From positions 1 to 24,782 of the forward strand of contig CAZNYR010000060.1 in assembly GCA_964577275.1 (NCBI GenBank): a DNA stretch of 24,782 nt. The letters are read 5' to 3'. This document shows, piece after piece, positions 1 to 6,527 of this stretch. This DNA is from UBA2561 sp964577275. GTDB lineage: Bacteria; Bacteroidota; Bacteroidia; Cytophagales; Thermoflexibacteraceae. Position 1 is the first letter of the stretch. Each line of letters opens with the position of its first letter. Position numbers and translations under genes: made by a program. The notes under the pieces are model-generated. The model saw only the letters and a program-made list of their open reading frames with translations. It was not told the origin of the DNA and made no database searches.

Positions 1-1
1 T

Positions 2-712
2 ACGTATGGCGAAACCGTACATATTTTCATCGAACGAAAAAATTATCACGGCGTATTTTTGCCCAATTTTAGAACATGGGAAACCGAATATAATCCCTCT
101 TCAATGAACTTGCAATATATTGACCACATGGTCGGAAATGTAGGCTGGAATCAAATGAATAAATGGACAAAATTTTATTCGGAAGTGCTGGGATTCACGC
201 AGTTAGTATCATTTGATGACAAAGATATTTCCACAGAATATACGGCATTGATGAGCAAAGTCATGAGCAACGGCAACGGACGAATTAAATTTCCAATTAA
301 TGAACCTGCCGATGGTCGGAAACGCTCACAAATCGAAGAATATTTGGATTTTTATGAAGGCGAAGGCGTACAGCATTTGGCAGTAGCAACCGATAATATT
401 ATTGAAACCGTTACAAAAATGCGTGAACGAGGCGTGGAATTTTTGACCGTCCCAGAAACTTATTATGATGAATTATTGGAGCGAGTGGGCGATATTGATG
501 AAGATATTGAACCACTCCGCAGATTAGGCATTCTGGTTGATCGAGATGAAGAGGGCTATTTATTACAAATTTTTACCCGTCCTATCGAACCTCGCCCGAC
601 CCTATTTTTTGAAATCATCCAGCGAAAAGGAGCGCAATCGTTCGGAAAAGGAAACTTTAAGGCTCTTTTTGAAGCCATCGAACGAGAGCAAATGCTTCGA
701 GGAACGTTGTAG
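2..712 (+). CDS. hppD: 4-hydroxyphenylpyruvate dioxygenase, 3' part (5' end outside window)
   Basis: Converts 4-hydroxyphenylpyruvate to homogentisate with a non-haem Fe(II), the second step of tyrosine degradation, in the cytoplasm. The frame is open from base 2, so the gene enters from the left edge; 236 C-terminal residues of a protein usually about 350-380 long are visible. The TTG at 59 lies inside the conserved stretch 'YHGVFLPNF' and is not a start. The C-terminal vicinal-oxygen-chelate domain is complete. All three expected iron ligands are seen: His in 'YIDHMVGNV' (codon 125-127), His in 'GVQHLAVAT' (374-376) and Glu in 'LFFEIIQRKG' (611-613). The C-terminal helix with 'GKGNFKALFEAIEREQ' is typical of the family. 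A strong terminator follows about 70 bases after the stop, so this is the end of a transcription unit. Confidence 0.96.
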   Translation, partial: TYGETVHIFIERKNYHGVFLPNFRTWETEYNPSSMNLQYIDHMVGNVGWNQMNKWTKFYSEVLGFTQLVSFDDKDISTEYTALMSKVMSNGNGRIKFPINEPADGRKRSQIEEYLDFYEGEGVQHLAVATDNIIETVTKMRERGVEFLTVPETYYDELLERVGDIDEDIEPLRRLGILVDRDEEGYLLQIFTRPIEPRPTLFFEIIQRKGAQSFGKGNFKALFEAIEREQMLRGTL

Positions 713-783
713 AAAAAAGTCAGAAAAAATTACCACAACGATTCCTGATAAATTGTGTGTCGTGAATTATTTATTGTGATTTC

Positions 784-814
784 CCCATTCAAAATTTGAA
801 TGGGTTTTTTGTTT
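784..814 (+). terminator. Rho-independent terminator after hppD
   Basis: Inverted repeat of two 10-base arms, CCCATTCAAA (784-793) and TTTGAATGGG (795-804), which would fold as a 7-bp stem with an AT loop. A T-rich run (805-814) follows directly. It sits about 70 bases after the hppD stop. Confidence 0.85.
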
Positions 815-940
815 GATTTAAGTTAAAAAAACTAAATAATTTTCAAACATTACACGAATTAGTTTAAAACATATTTTTGTAAATTGTTAAAATAAATTAA
901 TACACGAATCAAGTTAGATTTAATTTCAAAATATAACTTA

Positions 941-951
941 CTGATTATCAG
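941..951. repeat. Intergenic palindrome CTGATTATCAG, copy 1
   Basis: Perfect inverted repeat CTGAT-T-ATCAG in non-coding DNA upstream of the FecR-like gene. The same 11-mer recurs exactly at 7643 and 11096, with one-base variants at 1079, 7768 and 7901. Confidence 0.6.
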
Positions 952-1078
952 GCTTATATAATTTTATAAAACAAACTGCCTCATCGCTCCGAAACCTTCA
1001 ATTCAAAAAATTATTTATCTTGTCAGAAATACCTCGCACCATGCCCGTATATGGAAAAAATTTTTGAGCCATATCACA

Positions 1079-1089
1079 CTGATTATCAA
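1079..1089. repeat. Intergenic palindrome variant CTGATTATCAA, copy 2
   Basis: One mismatch from CTGATTATCAG. It starts 138 bases after copy 1 in the same intergenic region, about 80 bases before the FecR-like start codon. Confidence 0.5.
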
Positions 1090-1168
1090 AGCAATATGAT
1101 AAATTTTTTGCAAGGCATCAGGGTAAATTCGTTACAAAGTATCTTCTTATCAAAGGCAATTTATAATT

Positions 1169-2179
1169 ATGGATAAGCTACTCAAATACATCACGGGAGA
1201 AGCTGACGATGCCGAAAAAAAGGAAATCGAACGTTTGCTCAAAACGGATGCAGAAGCACGCAAGGAGGCTGAAAAACTCCGCATCATTTGGGAAAATGCT
1301 TCCAAATCTAAGACCGTGCCTGTGGATACGGAGAAGGCGTGGGCGCACGTTCGGCAACGAATCAACGCTGAACAAAATGCACGCCCTGCATCAAACAAAC
1401 AAACAATTACTCGGAAAAAACGAATGCGCTGGCGAACCCTAAGCCAAATCGCCGCCGCCGTTGTGATGGGACTGATATTGAGTTATATTGCTTATAATCA
1501 ATACATTAAGACAGAAAATGTACCTCTACTGGCTGAAATTTCAACGCACCAAATCAAACATTTGACCTTGGCAGATGGCTCTAAAATCACATTAAATAAA
1601 AATTCAAAACTGACTTATCCCGAAAAATTTACGGGAACTTCACGAGAAGTTACACTGGAAGGCGAAGCCTTTTTTGAGATACAACATCTTGAAAGACAGC
1701 CTTTTATCGTTCGAGCAAGCAATACGGAAATCAAAGTGTTGGGTACGAAATTCAATGTCAGTACTCGAAAAATAGATTCGGTAGAGGTGGCGGTCGAAAG
1801 TGGAAAAGTAGCTTTTTATGTCCCAGATAAAAGTGCTAACTCGGAGGTCATTTTGACCAAAGGTGAAAAAGGAATTTATGCCCAAAAGTCAAGACAAATT
1901 ACTGAATTTCAGGGTCATAGTATGAATGATACGGCATGGAAAACCAGACTTTTACGATTCGAGGATACACCAATTTCGGAAGTGATTCGGCACTTAAATC
2001 AGTTTTATAACACTCATATTTTGGCAACTGAAAATCTGAGAAATTGCCGATTAACCGCCAAATTTAGTAATAAGTCACTTGATGAAGTTTTGGAAACGCT
2101 TGGTTTTATGTTTGAGGTCAAAATTGAAAAATCTGACCAGTATATCAAGCTGGTAGGCGGAAATTGCACGCCAGATTAA
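1169..2179 (+). CDS. FecR-family anti-sigma factor (membrane), orphan
   Basis: A predicted single-pass inner-membrane anti-sigma factor of 336 residues. Residues 1-70 are a charged helical cytoplasmic region, residues about 91-109 form one membrane helix ('AAAVVMGLILSYIAYNQ') after a basic patch (KKRMRWR), residues 125-225 are the periplasmic FecR domain ('LADGSKITLNKNSKLTYP', 'GEAFFEI', 'VLGTKFNV'), and residues 260-330 match the DUF4974 C-terminal domain typical of Bacteroidota FecR proteins ('LLRFEDTPISEVIRHLNQFY', 'LDEVLETLGFMFEV'). Family members usually sit between an ECF sigma factor gene and a TonB-dependent receptor (SusC-type) gene. Here 456 non-coding bases lie upstream and asd lies downstream, so the partner sigma factor and receptor must be elsewhere or lost. 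The ATG at 1169 is the natural start because the conserved helical region begins there. Confidence 0.9.
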   Translation: MDKLLKYITGEADDAEKKEIERLLKTDAEARKEAEKLRIIWENASKSKTVPVDTEKAWAHVRQRINAEQNARPASNKQTITRKKRMRWRTLSQIAAAVVMGLILSYIAYNQYIKTENVPLLAEISTHQIKHLTLADGSKITLNKNSKLTYPEKFTGTSREVTLEGEAFFEIQHLERQPFIVRASNTEIKVLGTKFNVSTRKIDSVEVAVESGKVAFYVPDKSANSEVILTKGEKGIYAQKSRQITEFQGHSMNDTAWKTRLLRFEDTPISEVIRHLNQFYNTHILATENLRNCRLTAKFSNKSLDEVLETLGFMFEVKIEKSDQYIKLVGGNCTPD

Positions 2180-2382
2180 CTATGTTTTTATAAAAATCCT
2201 ATCCATTTTTAAACGTAATTTGACAAATAAACTTTCTTAAATTAACAAAAAAATAAGTTTTTTAGTATCATATCTTACTTCGTAAATAAAATAGGATTTG
2301 ATTAGACACCCTTATCGTGATGTTTTTTAGGAAATTTCTAAAAAATATCGTCTTGCATTAGCATATTTTCAATATAAAGTCA

Positions 2383-2390
2383 TATATTTG
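2383..2390 (+). promoter_or_regulatory. Candidate -7 promoter box for asd
   Basis: TATATTTG matches the Bacteroidota -7 consensus TAnnTTTG and lies 30 bases before the asd ATG. No good TTTG -33 element at the usual spacing was found, so this is tentative. Confidence 0.4.
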
Positions 2391-2420
2391 TGAAATTTTT
2401 AATTAAAACACAATATTACC

Positions 2421-3413
2421 ATGAAATTAGCGGTGGTAGGTGCGACAGGATTAGTTGGCACCGAAATTTTAAATGTGCTTCAGGAGCGTAATTTTCAGTT
2501 TGACGTATTAATTCCAGTAGCTTCGGCAAAGTCTGCTGGTAAAAAACTGAAATATAAGGATAAGGAGTACACCATCGTAACTGCTGAACAAGCGATTGGA
2601 CTGCGCCCTGACATTGCAATTTTTTCGGCTGGAGGCAACACCTCTCTGGAATATGCACCTCAATTTGCGGAAGTTGGGACAACCGTCATTGACAACTCTT
2701 CGGCGTGGCGAATGGATGCCAGCAAAAAATTAGTAGTTCCCGAAATTAATGCTCATACGCTGACCACTGACGATAAAATTATTGCCAATCCGAACTGCTC
2801 CACGATTCAGATGGTCGTGGTATTAAACCCTCTGCATCAGCAATATAGAATCAAACGCGTGGTAGTTTCGACCTATCAATCGGTAACGGGTTCGGGCAAA
2901 AAAGCCGTTGACCAACTGATGCAAGAACGTAGCGGAAACATTGCCGAAAATCCGGCTTATCCGCATCCGATTGACCTCAATATTTTGCCTCATATTGATG
3001 TATTCCAAGAAAATGGATACACCAAAGAAGAGATGAAAATGATAAAAGAAACCAATAAAATCATGGGCGATGACAGCATCAAAGTTACTGCGACCACCGT
3101 CAGAGTGCCTGTGGTGGGCGGACACGCCGAATCTGTGAATATTGAGTTTGAAAATGAATTTGATTTGGACGAGGTGCGAGAAATTTTAGCCTCTGCTCCC
3201 AATGTGGTTTTGCAGGATAATCCCGCCGAAAACATTTATCCGATGCCAATTTGGTCGCACAAAAAAGATGAAACATTTGTCGGGCGATTAAGACGAGATG
3301 AAAGCCAACCCAAAACCCTGAATGCGTGGATTGTAGCGGATAATCTCCGAAAAGGAGCCGCAACCAACGCCGTACAGATTGCAGAATATCTAAAAGAAAA
3401 TGGTTTGATATAA
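2421..3413 (+). CDS. asd: Aspartate-semialdehyde dehydrogenase
   Basis: Reduces aspartyl-4-phosphate to aspartate semialdehyde with NADPH, the branch-point step to lysine/diaminopimelate, threonine and methionine. The 330-residue length fits the family. The N-terminal NADP-binding motif GATGLVG is at residues 7-13. The catalytic cysteine is C126 in 'NPNCST'. Residues 154-161 ('SVTGSGKK') and the substrate-binding and catalytic 'RVPVVGGHAE' (R228, H235) are all present. The C-terminal 'KGAATNAVQIAEYL' is characteristic. A TAnnTTTG box precedes the gene and a strong terminator follows it, so it is probably transcribed alone. The next gene downstream converges on it. Confidence 0.97.
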   Translation: MKLAVVGATGLVGTEILNVLQERNFQFDVLIPVASAKSAGKKLKYKDKEYTIVTAEQAIGLRPDIAIFSAGGNTSLEYAPQFAEVGTTVIDNSSAWRMDASKKLVVPEINAHTLTTDDKIIANPNCSTIQMVVVLNPLHQQYRIKRVVVSTYQSVTGSGKKAVDQLMQERSGNIAENPAYPHPIDLNILPHIDVFQENGYTKEEMKMIKETNKIMGDDSIKVTATTVRVPVVGGHAESVNIEFENEFDLDEVREILASAPNVVLQDNPAENIYPMPIWSHKKDETFVGRLRRDESQPKTLNAWIVADNLRKGAATNAVQIAEYLKENGLI

Positions 3414-3438
3414 ATTTTAGCCTCTAATTCTTAAACAC

Positions 3439-3474
3439 CCTCCACAAAATCACGGACTTTGTGGAGGTTTTTTT
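3439..3474 (+). terminator. Rho-independent terminator after asd
   Basis: Perfect 10-bp stem CCTCCACAAA (3439-3448) with TTTGTGGAGG (3458-3467), a 9-base loop and a 7-T run (3468-3474). It lies 26 bases after the asd stop, between convergent genes. The minus strand has only a weak T run after the hairpin. Confidence 0.92.
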
Positions 3475-3512
3475 GTGTATCGGTATTTTACGATTTGTTT
3501 TATAACTATCAT

Positions 3513-3561
3513 ATTATCAGTATTTTAGAACCCATTAAGTCGATTTTTGTAAACTGATAAT
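3513..3561. repeat. Inverted repeat ATTATCAG...CTGATAAT between asd and the MurL-like gene
   Basis: Two 8-base arms in opposite orientation, ATTATCAG (3513-3520) and CTGATAAT (3554-3561), 33 bases apart. The arms are half-sites of the CTGATTATCAG palindrome found elsewhere in the window. The left arm continues as TATTTTA, an extension also seen as ATATTTTA at 7778 and 8082. The region lies just past the stop of the minus-strand operon. Confidence 0.45.
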
Positions 3562-3566
3562 CGTCT

Positions 3567-5114
3567 TTAATTTTTTGTTTCGATGAAATACGGAGCATCA
3601 AAAATTTCGTCATCCGCATATAATTTTGTCCATTTTCGATTGACCATTTTTACCTGACTTTGTGCATATTTTTCCAAGATTCCAAATAATTTTGCTCGCA
3701 CTTCTTTTGGCATATCTTGCATCATACTGCGCTCATTATCAAAGCGTAACATCATAATTTCAGGATGTTCTTTTGCTAATTTTTGGGTATGCGGATTATG
3801 TTCAATCAAATTTTTTTGGCGTAATAAATGATACAAATGTTGTGCATCCGAACCAATTTGCTTGACGGTTTTCGTTTCTAATGCTTTCAAACCTTGTTCG
3901 ATTTGGGCATCCATATAACCGCATCGTTTGGGGTCTTCGTCCAATACTTTGAGCATCCCAATCATGCGCCGACATTTTTCGCATTTACCGCACGGAAGCA
4001 TTTTTTCGCCTTCTTTGTGCGCCGAATGACAAGAAACTTGCAGACGTTGTAAATTGGGATAACGTTTGACTAAAATGTTGAGAATCAGCAATTCGGACAA
4101 ACTTCGCAATATCGAAAATTGGTACATATTCCAGCCCTTGCGAGCATAATAACGTGTCATCGCATTATCAAAATATTTGCTCTGGTCATAAAGTGCGTTA
4201 TAATGCGTAATTCCCTGAAAATTAATTTGTTGCGTACAATCATATTCATTTCCAATCAAAATATTTTTGGTATTTCGTTTACGCACTACGGGCAACGCAC
4301 CGAACAAAAACACCGCCACCGTCCACAATCGAATGGGATAAATATCCGACCGAATGTTCTGAAAGTTCTTTTTGATGAAAGGCATTTGGCGTATCATCCA
4401 GTTAAAAAGTCGGTCGCAATTACACCAAGGTTTGACCGTATTCGGCTCATTTTCAGCGAAATACTTGTGTGCATTGTAAGCTGTGTACCAATGTCGCCCC
4501 GATTCATTAATGAAAATAGGATGCGCCTCGCCCAGTTCATTTACAATTCCGTAAGTTAATAAACTATCTTTACCGCCACTGCTTAAAACAGCAAACTTTT
4601 GGGCATCTGGCGTAGCGTTTTCGGGCTTGAGGCGCATCTTTCCGAAAGTTGTATTTTCAAAAATAATTTCGGCATTGGTGTACTTTTTTTGTGGCGTTGC
4701 GTCCATTTTATCAAAAGGACTAACCAAAAATTCGTTCGGAAATAAAAATTTATTGACATAAATTTCGCGCGCCGTATTTTCAATCATATCCGTAATGAAC
4801 TGTTTATCAGTCATATCAAACAATCCATCAAACACCATTTTTTTGCAAAATAATCCGTAATTGATAGCTACTTGCACCGTCATCATCGAAGCTAAATTGA
4901 CATCTGTCGATTTTTTTTTGTCGAAAAACGTTTCGGGATAAGAATAAATCAAATCCATTTCGAGCAGTTCGCCATCAGTCTTGAGTAGCGAATAAGTAGC
5001 CCGTACTTCGTTGGTTTTCAGACAAATACGATGTACTCGAAGCGTATCAAATACGGCTAAACTTGTTGAGTTAATAATCGTCGTCATTGTTTGACTCGAA
5101 GTCATTATCTTCAT
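3567..5114 (-). CDS. PP-loop ATPase resembling MurL (UDP-MurNAc-L-Ala-L-Glu epimerase family)
   Basis: A 515-residue protein. A PP-loop ATP-binding motif SSGGKDS (residues 178-184) indicates adenylation chemistry that splits ATP to AMP and pyrophosphate. A C-terminal cysteine cluster, 'SCHSAH' (361-366), C375-x2-C378-x2-C381 and C398, probably binds zinc, as in QueC-like enzymes. From memory of the family, the order of elements (beta-rich N-terminus, GGKDS, 'HYNALYDQSKYFD', 'FSILRSLSELLI', 'SCH...CGKCEKCR') recalls MurL of Xanthomonas, which epimerises the L-Glu of UDP-MurNAc-L-Ala-L-Glu. It is longer than I would expect for MurL, with about 110 extra C-terminal residues, so the substrate may differ. 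It is the last gene of the operon and overlaps the preceding gene by 44 bases if the first ATG is used. ATGs at 5105 and 5087 are alternatives. A QueC-like nucleobase enzyme is a less likely reading. Confidence 0.6.
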   Translation of the reverse strand: MKIMTSSQTMTTIINSTSLAVFDTLRVHRICLKTNEVRATYSLLKTDGELLEMDLIYSYPETFFDKKKSTDVNLASMMTVQVAINYGLFCKKMVFDGLFDMTDKQFITDMIENTAREIYVNKFLFPNEFLVSPFDKMDATPQKKYTNAEIIFENTTFGKMRLKPENATPDAQKFAVLSSGGKDSLLTYGIVNELGEAHPIFINESGRHWYTAYNAHKYFAENEPNTVKPWCNCDRLFNWMIRQMPFIKKNFQNIRSDIYPIRLWTVAVFLFGALPVVRKRNTKNILIGNEYDCTQQINFQGITHYNALYDQSKYFDNAMTRYYARKGWNMYQFSILRSLSELLILNILVKRYPNLQRLQVSCHSAHKEGEKMLPCGKCEKCRRMIGMLKVLDEDPKRCGYMDAQIEQGLKALETKTVKQIGSDAQHLYHLLRQKNLIEHNPHTQKLAKEHPEIMMLRFDNERSMMQDMPKEVRAKLFGILEKYAQSQVKMVNRKWTKLYADDEIFDAPYFIETKN

Positions 5115-5433
5115 TATTATTTAACTCACCCAAATAATCGGCATCATCGTATTTATTTTCGTACTCTTCTTTGATGTCATCGCGCAATGTACCATCTTCA
5201 TCAAAATCGTCATCATTTTCTACGATTTTTCTGGCTTTTTCTCTGGACATTCTGACCAAATAATAATGGTCTTCGGTTTCAAAAGGCAAGCCCAAATATC
5301 GCTCGCCATTTTGGGTTGAAAATCCGATTAAATGTTGTGAAAATCCTTTGGGATAAACCAACTTGATTTGTTCTTGAATTTCAGGAGTTAATTTGGCATA
5401 ATCCTTGATAACTCTTGGTTTGCTTTTGCTCAT
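5071..5433 (-). CDS. Small conserved protein with acidic, Asn/Asp-rich tail
   Basis: 120 residues, third gene of the operon. Its start overlaps the end of the upstream DUF1611 gene by 4 bases, and its 3' end overlaps the MurL-like gene, so translation is likely coupled. Residues 1-75 look folded ('RVIKDYAKLTPEIQEQIKLV', 'GERYLGLPFETEDHYYLVRM'). Residues about 75-120 are a disordered tail very rich in Asp, Glu and Asn. Small proteins with this kind of 'VIKDY.KL...LPFETED.YYLV' core occur widely in Bacteroidota and, to my recollection, are often labelled hypothetical or loosely 'DNA primase'. I see no primase motif here and assign no function. No signal peptide or membrane segment. Confidence 0.8.
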   Translation of the reverse strand: MSKSKPRVIKDYAKLTPEIQEQIKLVYPKGFSQHLIGFSTQNGERYLGLPFETEDHYYLVRMSREKARKIVENDDDFDEDGTLRDDIKEEYENKYDDADYLGELNNNEDNDFESNNDDDY

Positions 5434-6494
5434 TTTATATAATTTTTAAGTTTAGAAACTAATTCAGTCGCACCATGTGCCAAAACATCAAAACAGGGCA
5501 ATCCTGTTTGGTCTGTAACTTGCTGACAAGCAGGCAGTATTTCTTCCGATGTCATATTTTCGTGATTTAGGGTTACGGCAATGACTTGTCTTCCCGAAAC
5601 CACTTTTATTGCCTCAATTTGTTGAGTGAGCGGATGCAACTTATAACCCGTAAAGCCGTCATACTCAAGGCGTTTGGGGGCGTGTTGCATGATAACAAAA
5701 TCGGGGCGCGTCGCCGCCAAAATCTCAAATCCACCCGGATAAGCGGGGTTCATCAAACTGCCTTGCCCTTCAATAATAATTACGTCTGGTTTTTCATTTT
5801 TCCATGCACTCACGACAGCGTGTTCGATTTCGCCTGCCACAAAATCATTAATACAACTATCCATTATCATCGTATATTTTGCACCCTGCATCCATGCGGT
5901 TTGTCCCGTTCCGATAAATTGGGCATTCCATCCCGCCTTGCGAAATTCATGTACCAAAAGCCACGCCGTTGTGCGTTTGCCGATGGCAGAATCCGTGCCT
6001 AAAACCGCTAACTTTAAGCACGTTACGTTTTCGATTTCGCCCGTAAAAAAGTGTAATTTGTTACGGTCTGGCGTTTTTCGTACATCTCGGATGCGACAGT
6101 TATTTTTTTGTGCAATGTTACATAATTCGGTATCATTTATCAAAAAATCATGCAATCCCGAATCGACATTTAACCCTTTTTCGAGGGCTTGTTTGATTTC
6201 AGATTTTGCTTCTTGGGGCAATCGCCCGCCATCTGGCGCAAGCCCAATGACGAAATTTTTTGGTTTTTCGGAAAGTTGGTCATAAGCCGATTGAAAATCC
6301 CGAAAAATTGGAATTCCGTTTGGCTTTCCGTCCAGCACCTCGCCCGCATCTTGTCCAACGTATTGATTATCAATGACCCCGACCACCTCGTAGCGTTCCG
6401 TAAACCGTACCAAACCATGCGCCGTTTTACCGTTTGGTGTGTTAAAAGCATTTTGACAAAAAACGATAGCCGAACCGTCAAGCGATTGTTTCAT
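5430..6494 (-). CDS. DUF1611 / DgcN-like P-loop protein
   Basis: 354 residues, second gene of the operon. Residues 1-150 form an NAD-binding-like N-terminal domain ('VVGVIDNQYVGQDAGEVLDG', 'FVIGLAPDGG', 'GLHDFL'). Residues 160-354 are a P-loop domain with a Walker A-like motif GTDSAIGKRTTA (166-177), 'GTGQT' (195-199), 'DSCINDFVAGEIE' (212-224) and the Walker B-like 'VIIIEGQGSLMNPAYPG' (238-254). This is the DUF1611 architecture. Characterised members (DgcN) N-acetylate D-glutamate, and their genes are often found with a dipeptide epimerase (DgcA/YkfB type). No such epimerase gene is adjacent here; a PLP enzyme precedes and a MurL-like protein follows. ATG start at 6494, 33 bases after the upstream stop. 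Cytoplasmic. Family assignment is firm; the substrate is inferred only. Confidence 0.82.
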   Translation of the reverse strand: MKQSLDGSAIVFCQNAFNTPNGKTAHGLVRFTERYEVVGVIDNQYVGQDAGEVLDGKPNGIPIFRDFQSAYDQLSEKPKNFVIGLAPDGGRLPQEAKSEIKQALEKGLNVDSGLHDFLINDTELCNIAQKNNCRIRDVRKTPDRNKLHFFTGEIENVTCLKLAVLGTDSAIGKRTTAWLLVHEFRKAGWNAQFIGTGQTAWMQGAKYTMIMDSCINDFVAGEIEHAVVSAWKNEKPDVIIIEGQGSLMNPAYPGGFEILAATRPDFVIMQHAPKRLEYDGFTGYKLHPLTQQIEAIKVVSGRQVIAVTLNHENMTSEEILPACQQVTDQTGLPCFDVLAHGATELVSKLKNYIK

Positions 6495-6527
6495 TTTTTT
6501 AATTTTTCTAAAATGATGAATTGATAC

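Larger units (their letters stand above)
713..1168. other. 456-bp AT-rich intergenic region between hppD and the FecR-like gene
   Basis: No credible gene on either strand. It holds the hppD terminator (784-814), two direct copies of TACACGAAT (851-859 and 901-909), and two copies of the recurring palindrome core (941-951 and 1079-1089). A possible Bacteroidota -7 box TATTTTTG lies at 872-879, far upstream of the next gene and without a convincing -33 TTTG. No ECF sigma factor gene is present, although one often stands upstream of a FecR gene. Confidence 0.6.

Noticed and set aside
537..779. 80-codon open frame overlapping the end of hppD and running into the spacer
   Set aside because: Most of it overlaps hppD in another frame and the remainder is low-complexity, Lys/Glu/Ser-rich translation of non-coding DNA.
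2323..2345. TTTTTTAG/CTAAAAAA hairpin as a FecR-gene terminator
   Set aside because: The stem is nearly all A-T, it lies about 140 bases after the stop, and no T run follows on the plus strand.
4119..4559. 146-codon plus-strand open frame inside the MurL-like gene
   Set aside because: It is antisense to a gene with clear motifs, and its translation has no recognisable domain and poor composition.
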